Shown here: one piece after another, positions 31,331 through 42,775 of the stretch
Layout: every line of letters starts with the position of its first letter
How positions within the stretch are numbered: position 1 is the first letter of the stretch
DNA from: Saccharum officinarum
Taxonomy: Eukaryota; Streptophyta; Magnoliopsida; Poales; Poaceae
DNA: 64,000 nucleotides
Direction: 5' to 3'
Assembly (NCBI GenBank): GCA_020631735.1
Contig: CM036223.1
Location: 13,827,356 to 13,891,355 of the forward strand
Made by a program: the position numbers and the translations under genes
Notes under the pieces: generated by a model
The model's database searches: none
Told to the model about the DNA's origin: nothing
Seen by the model: only the letters and a program-made list of their open reading frames with translations

Positions 31331-32173
31331 TCCGTTCGCCTCCGTTTCTTTTCCGACATCCGGCGTAGTGGAAAATAGGCTTTTCAACTCCTCGAAAACG
31401 CCTGAATCCCGCGCTCGCAAGCTCGGCGGGAGGGAGAGAGAGACCCAAACCCTCTCTACCGCTCAAACTTCATCGCCTTCGCAAATGTGCCAACACCAAC
31501 AAGTGATCACCACCTTGTGCACGTGTGTTAGTATTTTCATAATCATTTTCGAAGGAATTAGGCACTCAACTTGCCTCGCCACTCGATCCTAACACGTATG
31601 CAAGTTAGATCGCTCAAGTGGCACTAGATGACCGATATGCAAACATGTTTGCCCCTCTTGATAGTACGGCCATCTATCCTAAACCCGGTCATAAACTTCT
31701 CTACACACCTATGACCAGTGAAATGGAAATGCCCTAGGTTATACCTTAGCCTTGCGCATTCCACTTCATCTCCTCTGATATTGATGCAACACATGCACCA
31801 ACCAATCACCAAATGATATGATTCACTTCATATCATCACGTGACCGTATTGGTTCATCGATCTTGACCTCACTTGCTCTTCACCGTTGCATTGGTCCATC
31901 GGCGCCAAGTCTTGCCCAAGCTTCACCATCGCATGGTCCTTCGCTTCGAAGCCTCAACTTGCCCTTCACCTTCACAACCGGTCCTTCGAGCCAAGCCTCA
32001 TCTTGATCTTCTCCATCTTGGTCACATGACTCCATGTCATGTCTCATATGCAATGAGCTCCTTCATGACACCATCACATGTGGACTAATCTCCTGTGTAT
32101 CTCACATAACCACATATTAGTCCACCTAAGTTGTCACTCAATTACCAAAACCAAACAAGGACCTTTCAGAGCT

Positions 32174-35100
32174 CCCGTACCGCAACAGCAACAACCTCAG
32201 AGCAAGAATAATAACCTGAATGTTCAGAAGGGTAAGGGTGAGAAGAAGAAGACCGGACGTGTGTTCTACACTCAAGCAAGTGTAATCCCAGAGGGAGAAC
32301 CTGTTATGATGGGTATGTTCCCTGTTGCTAATCATCCAGCAGTATTGTTATTTGATTCAGGTGCATCACATACATTCATAAATCGCACCTTTGTTGTTAA
32401 GCATGACATTCCAATTATGGGAACACAAGAAGATTTCTTTATCCAGTCACCCGGGGGACGACTGTGTACTAAGGAGATGGTACGTGACGTACCTATAGAG
32501 TTAGGTGGGCATATATTTCCTACCTCAATGATAATATTATAGAAACAGGATATAGATGTAATCCTGGGTATGAATTGGATGTACCAAAGAGGAGCCCTTA
32601 TAGATGCACTGCATAGAACTATAAGGTTGAACCTGCCAGATAATAAATCTCATCTTCTTATCCAACTTCCTATCCCAAAGAGAACAGTTGAAAGGATATG
32701 TGCAACTTCAGTACAGGAGATTTGTGATATACCGGTAGTCTGTGAATTTCCATATGTGTTTCCAGATGATCTACCAGGTCTACCACTAGACAGAGATGTA
32801 GAATTTGTGATTGAGTTAAAACCGGGTACTGCCCCAATATCCCGGAGAGCTTACAGAATGTCACCCAATGAATTGGCAGAACTTAAGGATCAATTACAAG
32901 AGTTACGTGACAAAGGTTTTATCAGACCCAGTTCCTCACCATGGGGATGTCCAGCTCTTTTTGTCAAGAAGAAAGATCAGACTTTAAGGATGTGTGTTGA
33001 CTATCGACCGCTGAATGAAGTAACCATTAAGAATAAGTATCCGTTGCCTCGCATTGATCTACTCTTTGATCAGCTTGCGGGGGCAAAGGTATTTTCAAAG
33101 ATCGATCTTCGGTCAGGGTACCATCAAATCAAGATTCGACCTGAAGATATCCCAAAGACTGCATTCACTACCAGATATGGACTGTATGAGTACCTAGTTA
33201 TGTCTTTTGGTCTCACCAATGCACCGGCACATTTCATGTATCTGATGAACTCAGTTTTCATGCTGGAGCTTGACAAATTTGTGGTTGTGTTTATTGATGA
33301 TATTCTGGTATACTCCAAAAGTGAAGAAGAACATGTTGAGCATCTCAGAGTTGTTCTGACTCGTCTGAGAGATCACCAACTGTATGCCAAGTTCAGTAAA
33401 TGTGAGTTTTGGTTAAGAGAAGTGCAATTATTAGGACATGTGTTGTCAGCCGAAGGAGTAGCAGTAGATCCTGGCAAGGTGGAAGATATTCTGAATTGGA
33501 AACCACCAATCTTAGTTCATGAAGTCCAAAGTTTTCTGGGAATGGCGGGTTATTACCGTCGATGCATACCTGATTTTTCAAAGGTAGCCAAGCCAATCAC
33601 AGAGTTGTTGAAGAATCAAACTAAGTTCATATGGTCTCCAGAATGTGAGAAAGCTTTTAGAATTTTAAAGAAGTCATTGACAACTGCTCCAGTTTTGGCA
33701 CAACCAGATATAGAAAAGCCATTTGATGTTTACTATGATGCCTCGAGTATTGGCCTTGGTTGTGTATTGATGCAAGAAGGCAGAGTCATTGCTTATGCCT
33801 CGAGACAGTTGAAGCGTCATGAAGAACATTATCCGACACATGATCTTGAACTAGCAGCTATGGTTCATGCATTGAAAATTTGGCGTCATTACTTGTTAGG
33901 TAATACTTGCCACATGTATACAGATCACAAGAGCTTAAAGTATATCTTTACTCAGTCAGAGTTGAATATGAGACAAAGAAGGTGGCTTGAGTTAATAAAG
34001 GACTATGATTTAGAAGTGCACTATCACCCTGGAAAAGCGAATGTGGTTGCTGATGCACTCAGTAGAAAGAATCATTGCAATTGCATTACTGTGAAACCAA
34101 TGGATTACAGTTTATGTTATGAATTAGAAAAGCTGAATATTGAAATAGTTCAACAAGGTCAGTTGACTAATGTCACAGTAGAATCAACAATCAAAGATCA
34201 GATTGTGTCTGCTCAGAGAAAGAATTCCGGAGTAGCTCACATCAAAGAAAAAGTTAGAACGGGTCAACAGACAGATTTCAGTATTGATGATGCAGATGTG
34301 TTGTGGTTTAAGAACCGGTTAGTGGTCCCAAAGGTTCTAGAGTTACGTCAGCTCATTCTTGATGAAGCACATAGCACAAGGTTTTCTATTCATCCAAGAA
34401 GTAATAAGATATATCAAGATTTGAAACAGAAATTCTGGTGGACCAAAATGAAAATTGAGATTGCCAAATATGTGGCCAGATGTGACACTTGTTGTAAGGT
34501 GAAGGCAGTACACCTGAAGTCGGCAGGAATGTTACAACCCTTGCCCATTCCATCCTGGAAATGGGAAGATATCAGTATGGATTTCATTACTGGGTTACCC
34601 AAGACCTCAAGAGGCTTTGATTCAATTTGGGTCATTGTGGACCGACTGACAAAGTCATCTCATTTTATTCCAGTTAAGGTGGACTATTCTGCTATAACTT
34701 ATGCAAGAATTTATATTGCACGAATCCTGAGTCTTCATGGGGTACCAAAGACCATTGTATCAGATAGAGGTACTCAGTTTGTTAACAAATTTTGGAGACA
34801 CCTACATGAGTCCCTGGGTACAAAACTTTTGCATAGTACCGCTTATCATCCACAAACAAGTGGTCAGACTGAAAGGGTCAATCAAATTCTAGAAGACATG
34901 TTAAGGTCATGTGTACTTAATTATTCAGACACTTAGGACAAGTGGTTACCTTTAGCAGAATTCTCCTATAATAATAGTTATCAAGAGAGTATCAAAATGG
35001 CACCGTTTGAGGCATTGTATGGTCGTAGGTGCAGAACTCCATTGAATTGGTCAGAACCGGGAGAAAGATGGTTTTTCGGTGTTGATCTTGTGAAACAAAC

Positions 35101-35623
35101 AGAAGAAAAAGTTAGGTAGATCTAGAATAATTTGAAAGTGGCTCAGTCCAGGCAAAAGAGTTATGCTGATAAAAGGCGTAGACCTTTGGTATTCCAAGTA
35201 GGGGATTATGTTTAACTAAAAGTATCACCCATGAAAGGAGTTAGCAGATTTGGAGTCAAAGGCAAACTCGCACCACGTTATATTGGTCCTTTTCAAATCA
35301 TTCAACAATGTGGAAAGGTGGCATATAAGTTAAAGCTGCCTGAACAACTGTCAGCCGTGCACAATGTATTTCATGTATCACAAATGAAGAAGTGTCTACA
35401 AGTACATGATCAAGTGGTTGATGTTGAGGGAGTTGAACTTGAACCGGATTTGACATATTCTGAACATCCTGTCAGAGTTTTGGATCAAAAAGATCATGTT
35501 ACCCGAAGTAGAACAACTAAATGGTACAGAATACAGTGGAATCAACATTCAGAAGAGGAAGCCACCTGGGAAACGGAGGATTATCTGTTAGAGAATTTCC
35601 TGGAGTTCTTTGCTTCTATCTAG
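32174..35623 (+). pseudogene. Pol of element 1: protease, RT, RNase H, integrase, chromodomain
   Basis: One frame continues gag. It holds the aspartic protease LFDSGASHTFI (about 32350), then RT at about 32820-33330 with [11 protein letters not shown] and the catalytic [10 protein letters not shown]. RNase H follows at about 33720-34080 ([22 protein letters not shown]). The integrase has the H-H-C-C zinc finger (about 34370-34500) and a catalytic D-D-E core ([24 protein letters not shown]). A C-terminal chromodomain-like segment lies at about 35464-35584. In-frame stops occur at 32540-32542, 34934-34936, 35117-35119, 35123-35125 and 35213-35215. It is therefore inactive. The order protease-RT-RNase H-integrase is diagnostic of Ty3/gypsy. 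Confidence 0.95.
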
Positions 35624-35780
35624 GTTGTAATTTCCTCTTTAAACTGTAACCTATCCTTTTAAAATCTTTGTAATGCAGAAAACCCCTACCTGTTTTGTAG
35701 ACAAGTCTTGGACGTGTTTGCTTGACACGTTTCCTTTTATATTACTTAACTCAAGGCTTTAAATCTCAGGACGAGATTTC

Positions 35781-35796
35781 TTTAAGGGGGAAGGGC
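35781..35796 (+). other. Polypurine tract, element 1
   Basis: Tttaagggggaagggc directly precedes the 3' LTR start at 35797 and would prime plus-strand DNA synthesis. The upstream text ctcaggacgagattt is shared with the second family (ctcgggacgagattt). Confidence 0.85.
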
Positions 35797-38700
35797 TGTA
35801 ACACCCCGGGTGTTATAGTGCTAATTAATCTGCCATGTCATCATAATGCATTGCAAAGCATCCCTATTAGGTTAACTTTGTTATGCATCAACTAAAACAA
35901 GTTTACTTATCTAGGTTGAATGTGTTTCTCAGTGGTGTGCTCCGAACCCAAAAACCCTAATTTTTAATACCACCGCAAATGCTTAGTCCATGCCCTGCGT
36001 AAATTGAGGTGTGCGACTGTGTTGCACACTAGTGTCAAGTGTAGGGTATGAGCTCAAGTACAACCTCTAAAATGAAACTCCAAATTTGAGTTTGAATTGG
36101 AGTCCCAAAACTTGTCACGAGTTTTCCGATTTGAATTCGAATTCAAAATTGGGGAAAATGTAAAAGAATTTTAAAAGCTAATTGGTCAACCAAGAGTGAC
36201 ATTTGGTCAACCATGTCATGTTGATCCAAATGATGCCCTTGGGTGAGGTTTTGATCGCTAAGTAATCACAAATCAAAGTAGCAACAAATTCCAATTTAAA
36301 ATTCCTCCGAAAACCCTAAATTTCAAAACCCTGTTTTACCCCTTTTGAAATAATTCAAAATCTAAGAAAAATTTGGGAAAAAGTTCAAAACCAAGTTTGT
36401 AGAACTTTTCAAGGGCTACAACTTTGGTGTTTTAAGTTTTCAAAGTTTTAGTGTAAAATGTGGAGCAATTTTGAAAATAAACAAATTTCAGTTTTGACTC
36501 ATTTTTGTCCCCAAACTAAGATTTCAAAATGGAGGCAGAATTTGAAAAAGTTTTGAACAGCAAAGTTGTAGGTCTGGTCGAGATGTACAACTTTGGTGTT
36601 TGGAGATTTTGAAGTTTCAATATAAAATCAAAAGTAATTTCTAAATTACCAAATCCCAAAAATGTGTCCCCTTTTGAATTTAAACTCAAATTTTAAAATC
36701 CAGAGAGAATTTCAAAAGGTGTTCAATACAAAACTTGTAGAGCTTGAAATTCTGAAGATTTCATAGATTGGAAGTTTTTCAAGTTGTTACATGAATTTGA
36801 GAGTAATTTTAGAAAACAGTTTGAAAATTCAAAATTTAGTGGGGGTGCTACAGTGCCGCGCCAATGGTGGCCGGCCACCGCGCGGTATGGGCGCCGGCGA
36901 GCCGCCGTGGCCGCCCAGACCCTTCGCGCGCGGTCGAGAACGCCAGCGCGATGACGCGAGCAGTGCAGCTCTGTAGCCGCGACCGTCGTCTATAAATACA
37001 CCGAGGTCACAGTGGCGATTTCTTCGTTTTCTCTGTTTTCGCCATCGCCGCCACCGCAGCTCCACCGCTCGCCGCTGCCGCCACCAAGCCATCTCCGGCC
37101 ACGCCAACCGCACCCTTAGCTCCGTCTCATCCTTGCGCACCTCGTGAACCAATTGAGTTGGCCCAATTCCGTTTGGATCGCCGGGGAGCCGTCGTCTTCC
37201 ACCTCGGGTCGCCGCCGTTCCCGTCAAACCCCGCCACCGTGGCCAGCCGCCTCCAGAGCCTCTCAGCTTCAACCGATCACTCCTTCGTGATCATGGTACG
37301 CCCCTGATACTCCCTGACCACTCGCTTTAATCGCTACCGCGTTGTACCGTCGAGTCACCGGTCACCGTGGCCGTCGAGCCGCCACCGTCGTCGGTGAGCT
37401 GTCGCCGGAGCTTCAGCCATGGTGTTTAGTAGCAAAATGGAACCGTGGGGTAGTATAGATGGTGATGGTGGAGTCGGTTTGTCGACCGAGGCATCGGTCA
37501 CCGGCCAGCCACCGCGGGAGAGAGCGCGGGCACGCGGGAGCGAGCGGGCGAGCGGGAGGAAGGCGATGACAAGTGGGACCGCGCTGTCAGAGAGAGAGGG
37601 AGAGGCAGACGCGCGCGCGTGAGGCAGGCCGCCTGCTGGGCCGCGCGGCTGGGCCGAGCGCGTGCGGGCGCGGGCGCGCGCGAGCGGGCCGACCCGCTGG
37701 GCCGGACCGCGGGAGAAAGGAAGAATCGACCCGATTTCGTTTTTGTTTTTCTTTTTCAAATAAATGAATAGTTTAGTTATTTGTTTATTTCTTTAAAAAT
37801 TGTGTAGAGTTCCAAAATTCATAAAATTTTTTATGTAGGCTTCTCAATGTATAAACTATCTAGGAAAAATGTTAAATGCTGAAATTGAGTACTTTGTGCA
37901 GTAGAATTAATTAGTTCTAATAAAGATTAAATGCAACTTCCATGAATTTTAATAATTAATTTATTAATCCAAAAATGATGGAATTTATTATGACACTGTT
38001 ATAAATCATTCTTGATCCATAGAAAAAGTTTGAGCTTGATTAGGTAAAATTTGATTAACTTCTAATTATGTCCTAATTATTTAAATAATAAATAAATGTT
38101 AATTTAAGAACTTTAAGTGTTGTGTGCCTTTTGATTGAGTGATGTCCTTAGGTCACTACCCTTTGGTGATCTCTGGCACCTTAATTTCATGATTGAGCTC
38201 GTTAGTAACTTGTTTAGGTTAAAGCTGGTATCGCTGGAATCGTCGCTACTAGTTAGTAGGTTTTCAGTTTGCGACTGTACCCGAAGGAAGTGTACTCCAG
38301 TCGTAACTCGTAGCATGTTATCATCAAGCATCATGTTTATCAGCGAGCATCATGTTAAAGCATGTTATGTGTTCGTGTAGTCTCCGCTTTCGAAGAAGTC
38401 GAAGCCGTCGAGCCAGTTTCCGGAGAAGAGCGATCGTCGGTGGGTTTCGGACCTGACGTGGAAGTTCTCGGGTCTGAGTCAGTCGTCGTGTCCGAGCAAG
38501 GCAAGCCCCGGTGCATTTAAACCCTACCTTGAATTTTACAAATGTTTTATTATTTATAATATGGTTTACTGCATTAAGTAATTAGGAGTTGAGTGATAAC
38601 CCAATTGCTGCATTATCATCCTTGATTATTGTGATATCAACCTTGATACCTGTTTTATGGAAAATGCGTAGTATGCTTCGCTATGCTTAGAAGTTAAGCT

Positions 38701-39891
38701 TTTAAATGCAATGTTTATATAGCCATGACGGCATATTGAATGAAGATTGAAATATGAGAATGAACTTGAAAGATCGGGCGGGTGGTTTGGCCACTGCTAA
38801 CATGCATTGGGAAAAGAGTCTCAATGTAGTGTTTCCGCCTTATCAGTTAAGGTTCGTTCGTTGTAAGCCTGTTGTGTTCAAGACTTTGCAACTAGCTTCA
38901 TGCCTTGGGTAAGCCCAAAATGTTGGTGATTCCATTACGAGAACGTCTAACCTCGCACTGAGAGTGGAGAGATGGCGAGAGTAGCGTGTACCCTCGGGGC
39001 TAGAATTTGGTCGGGTTCGAGGAGTACTGTACTCTCGGGTGGCGATGGACACGTTCTGGTTTTGGGAGATCTAAATGAGGGTTGATATATGCAAGATTCG
39101 GTTCTACATATGTCGTGACGTTAGGGATCCCCAGCTGGGTATAATCGGTTCGAATCGTCATTGCTCCTCGGTTATGGAGACTTGATCACCTGACTTGCAT
39201 CGTAGTTAAGAACTGGAATTGAAAGAAAGAATGAGAAAGGTTTTGATGATAATTACTTTGATCTAGATTAGGATCACTTAGATTTGGTTAATGAACCATC
39301 AATAATAAAAGTAAAATGTTGAAGATAAGGATCTACTTTAGTAAGCTTTTCTGCAAAGGAAAATCTTGATTCTAGAATACTCGTACCTTGATTCCCTAAA
39401 GCTAGCATGCCCTTGGAGTCTTTATCTTAGTCGGGTAAGTCTTGTTGAGTACCCTCAAGTACTCAGGGTTTGTTAACCCCTTGTTGCAGGTGCGGTTCAT
39501 GAATAAGTCTGCTTCGAGCCTTGTTGCATGACCGTCGTGGTTGAAGAAAGCGACGACGAGTAGACTGTGTGGCCTTTGGGCAAGGCATCTCGCTTGTGTG
39601 TTGTAATAAAGTTAATACCGATACTTCTCTACTACTGGTTTGTAATAATGTTACATAAGGTTTGAAGTTTGAAAACTGGTTTGTAAACCTATATTATTGT
39701 AAGACTTCCGCTACGTTACTCTGTTGAATATTTTGAATAAACTGTTGTAATATTGCAATACTCCTGTGATTGGATCCTGTTCGGAGAAAAGCAGGCCTTT
39801 TAAGTTATGGTGAACATAAGTACGGCCATCAGAGGTCATTATGGCAATGACGGGTACTTGTGGGCCATCATAATTAGGAGGTTCTGTGACA
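35797..39891 (+). repeat. Element 1, 3' LTR
   Basis: This 4095-base near-copy of 23457-27550 ends gttctgtgaca followed by the target duplication caagg. The TATA box is at 36991-37000 and the intron-like hairpin segment at 39435-39489. Confidence 0.95.
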
Positions 39892-42775
39892 CAAGGCCAC
39901 TCGTGACCGTGAGCACGGCTGATATACCAGTTTTACACTCTGCAGAGGTTGTACACTTTTACCATGAGTCGTGATTTACCCTTTTGCCCGAGGTGATCAG
40001 CCTCTTGACCCACTTCCAAGGAAGGTCGGCAGGGTTCACTATGAAGTCTTTCAAAGGTTCGTCTAACAAGTTAGGGCCGCTAGGTTTCATCAGTTAGTCT
40101 GTGTGATACAACCACGCAGGGATCCACAGTCTGCTTTTTCCCATTTGCGCTATAAGGGTAACCTCTAACAAGCTAGAAAAGGTCCTCGTACTTGACTAAA
40201 GCCAGAGCCATATAGCCCTCATGGTTGTACTGTAAGTCCCGGATGTTCGCTTACAGATAAGTCCTTAAGGAGAGAAACTAGAGCACCATAAAAACAGCCC
40301 AATGCTCTAGCCCTCTTGAGCCATATTTCTATAAAGCATCTTTTAAACGTTTATTGCATATACCATTAGTCAAGTTACAGATCTTGGTTATTTATCTTGA
40401 GCACTAGCATAAATACTACCCAATGCAATATTCCACCGGTGTCGAGGTACAAGATATAAAAGCTAGGATATCCTTAGGGGTAACAAGGTAGACACATGCA
40501 TATGAATTAAATGTATTAAAGATGAATAGGAAACAAGGATGATCCCATGCTATATTTGTCTTTTTCCAAAGTTAGCTACTAAGAAATCTCCGGTTGCTAT
40601 CTTCTGGACTCAAGTCCTCTTGCTTCGACTGTCGGTCCTCAGCTCCTCGTCTTCAGCGCTAATTAACCATACTTCTTCTACTCGCAGCAATCAAGTAGAA
40701 CAAACAGACAATAAACATAACTAAGAACAACACACCAAACAAAAGAGACACTTTAAAAGAGCGCACTAGACTATACGACACGGTACATTGCTTCAGTCAC
40801 GAAAACACAAGAACGACGGATAACGAAGCTACCATTAAAGAGGACACGCGACTATCGAGACGATTATAACATATCGGAGAAGACAAACTATACATTTGAT
40901 TTATTTTAGTTAATGAATTAAGTGATAGACTTCTAAAGAATTATCCTAAAGTTGAATTAACCAACTTACATTAAATTATAAAAGATGAAGTTTACCTTAT
41001 TCATATTTTATTTATAAATGCCCCAATATTATTTAAAGTCACTTAATTATTCTGCACAATAAATAAACTTGTGAGAGCACCTATTTCAGTTATATATTCT
41101 AGTTTAAAATAAGCAAATTATATTTATAGAAAACATAGGTAAATTGGTATTAATAAAATTAACATTTATTTGTAAAAGAATCATTCACCTAACATGTATT
41201 GTTTTTAATTAAAAACTAGTTGCATAAACATTAATCATAGTTGACGTTTATTTTGTAGAATTTGTAAACATGTTATGTGGTAAACATCGTTATGAACACT
41301 TAGACAACGTTGGATCTACCGCAGAAGAATGGATTGAAATAATGCTAAAATGACAGGACGATAGATGTTCGAAGCAAGTAACTAAGAAACATAGGCAATA
41401 AAGTGGTCTGGATAAAACATGGATAGTTCGATGTAAAAAAAACTAGATTTGCTTTGAATAAGAAAACTGGGTGTATATATATATAGTATATATAGGAGGG
41501 ATTATACTAGGCATATAAGGCACTGATTCTGATGGCTCATATGCACGGAGACATCCATATGGCACTTGATTGCATGTGTGCTATACGTAGACTTATACAT
41601 GACAGGTTTTGGTAACAAGGCAACTGAGCGCGCTCAAACCGATCGAAACAGATGGCGATGGACAATGGCAAGGTTCAATATACTCGACCAGCAGAATAAT
41701 GCAACGATCATTAGCATGCAACATAGGACCTACGGCGATATGATCAGGTTTGGATGCAGGCTTGCAAAGCCGCAGGCCTGGCTACGTTGCAGGGACATCT
41801 GGGTTTCAGATAACCAGAAGGCAGCAGCTGCTCTTGTTGAATGCCGGTCGGCAGGGCAACAAGCAGCACAACAACAGCGGTAATGTGCAGGGCACAACGA
41901 GATCAGCGACGATGTGGTGGCGCTTCAGCAAGGGTAGCTTGGAATTGTGGAAATAAAATGAAAAGAGAAAGAGAGGCAACGCTGAGATACTCATCATATG
42001 CAGAGAGCCATGATTCCAGAGTCGAGCAGGCAGCCAGGCAACAAGACGTAGAGCCAGTTCGGCTGTGGAGCTGGCTAGAGCTGAGGCTAACAAAGGCTGC
42101 TGCAGTCCGCACGGCAAGAGCAGCCCACGCCAGGATTTCGTGAGGACACAGACGACACGGATGAGGTGATGCGCGATTTCGACAAGGCGGCGGCGGCACA
42201 GGGCCATGGAACCGGGCCGGAACGGCCTGAAACAAAGCAGACAAATTTGATAGTGAAAATAAGTGCATAGAACGTAGACCTGAGAGATGAAGATGGGAGC
42301 ACGAACTAACCGGACACAAATCAAATGACCTGACGGCCGGCGGCGACACCATAAGAAAGGTGAAAATTCTAATTTACTGCAAGAGATTTCCTAAACTAGA
42401 GGCTTCTCTTACGGTAGTTTTGGTGTGCTTTGCCCATGGGGTAGGTACATACTTATAGGGAGGAAAACTCTCCACCTTCACATCAACTAGCAATATGGTA
42501 CTAATTGATGTTGCACCATCCGTCTTTACTAATAGACCTAATTAATTATTAAAGCCCATTAGTAAATAAATGTATGGACCTTTGAGATTTATTAGCATTA
42601 TTGCACATGGGCTTTGAGCATTGGGAAAAATGAGAGATTTATTATTTTCGGAATTAATTATTTTCGTGGATAAAATAATTCTAGAAAAGTCCAAAATTAT
42701 TATTTAAGCCGCGAAAAATGCTCTGAAAGCTCCGAAAATTCGGGAAAATTTTTCAGGGACATTAGGGAACATGAG
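39892..42775 (-). mobile_element. Minus-strand gypsy-type LTR, right piece, split by the second element
   Basis: This continues the LTR broken at 23456 and aligns in order with about 205-3029 of the window. It is cut at 42775 by the next LTR; the expected remainder (equivalent of 3030-3553) would lie beyond the right window edge. Small ORFs at 41566-42352 are not conserved in the sister copy. Confidence 0.7.
42452..42458 (-). promoter_or_regulatory. Candidate TATA box of the minus-strand LTR
   Basis: The minus strand reads CCTCCCTATAAGTATG. The sister LTR has TATATGTATG at the corresponding place near 2850, supporting a conserved core promoter. Confidence 0.45.

Larger units (their letters stand above)
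29648..32168 (-). mobile_element. Solo LTR of a Copia-type element
   Basis: The 2521-base insertion has TG and CA ends (tgtagggtcg, ggacctttca) and a 5-base target duplication GAGCT (29643-29647, 32169-32173). Read on the minus strand it starts TGAAAGGTCCTTGTTTGG, which I recognise as a common LTR start in grasses of the SIRE/Maximus-like Copia group. No internal coding region is present, so it is a solo LTR from recombination. It contains a cluster of CCGGAC/GTCCGG palindromes at about 30790-31330. Confidence 0.85.
23457..39891 (+). mobile_element. Ty3/gypsy chromodomain retrotransposon, complete but decayed (element 1)
   Basis: A full element with target duplication CAAGG (23452-23456 and 39892-39896), LTRs of 4094 and 4095 bases, primer-binding site, extra ORF, gag-pol and polypurine tract. 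The integrase carries a C-terminal chromodomain-like segment, which with the very long LTRs suggests the Tekay/Del branch of chromoviruses; that branch assignment is inferred. Pol has several in-frame stops and gag is split by a 2.5 kb solo LTR, so it cannot move on its own. The LTRs differ by roughly 1-2 percent by eye, implying a fairly recent insertion. Confidence 0.95.

Noticed and set aside
32570..34936. Active pol gene, because it is open for 788 codons
   Set aside because: It is only the middle of gag-pol, with stops before and after in the same frame, and gag is split by an insertion.
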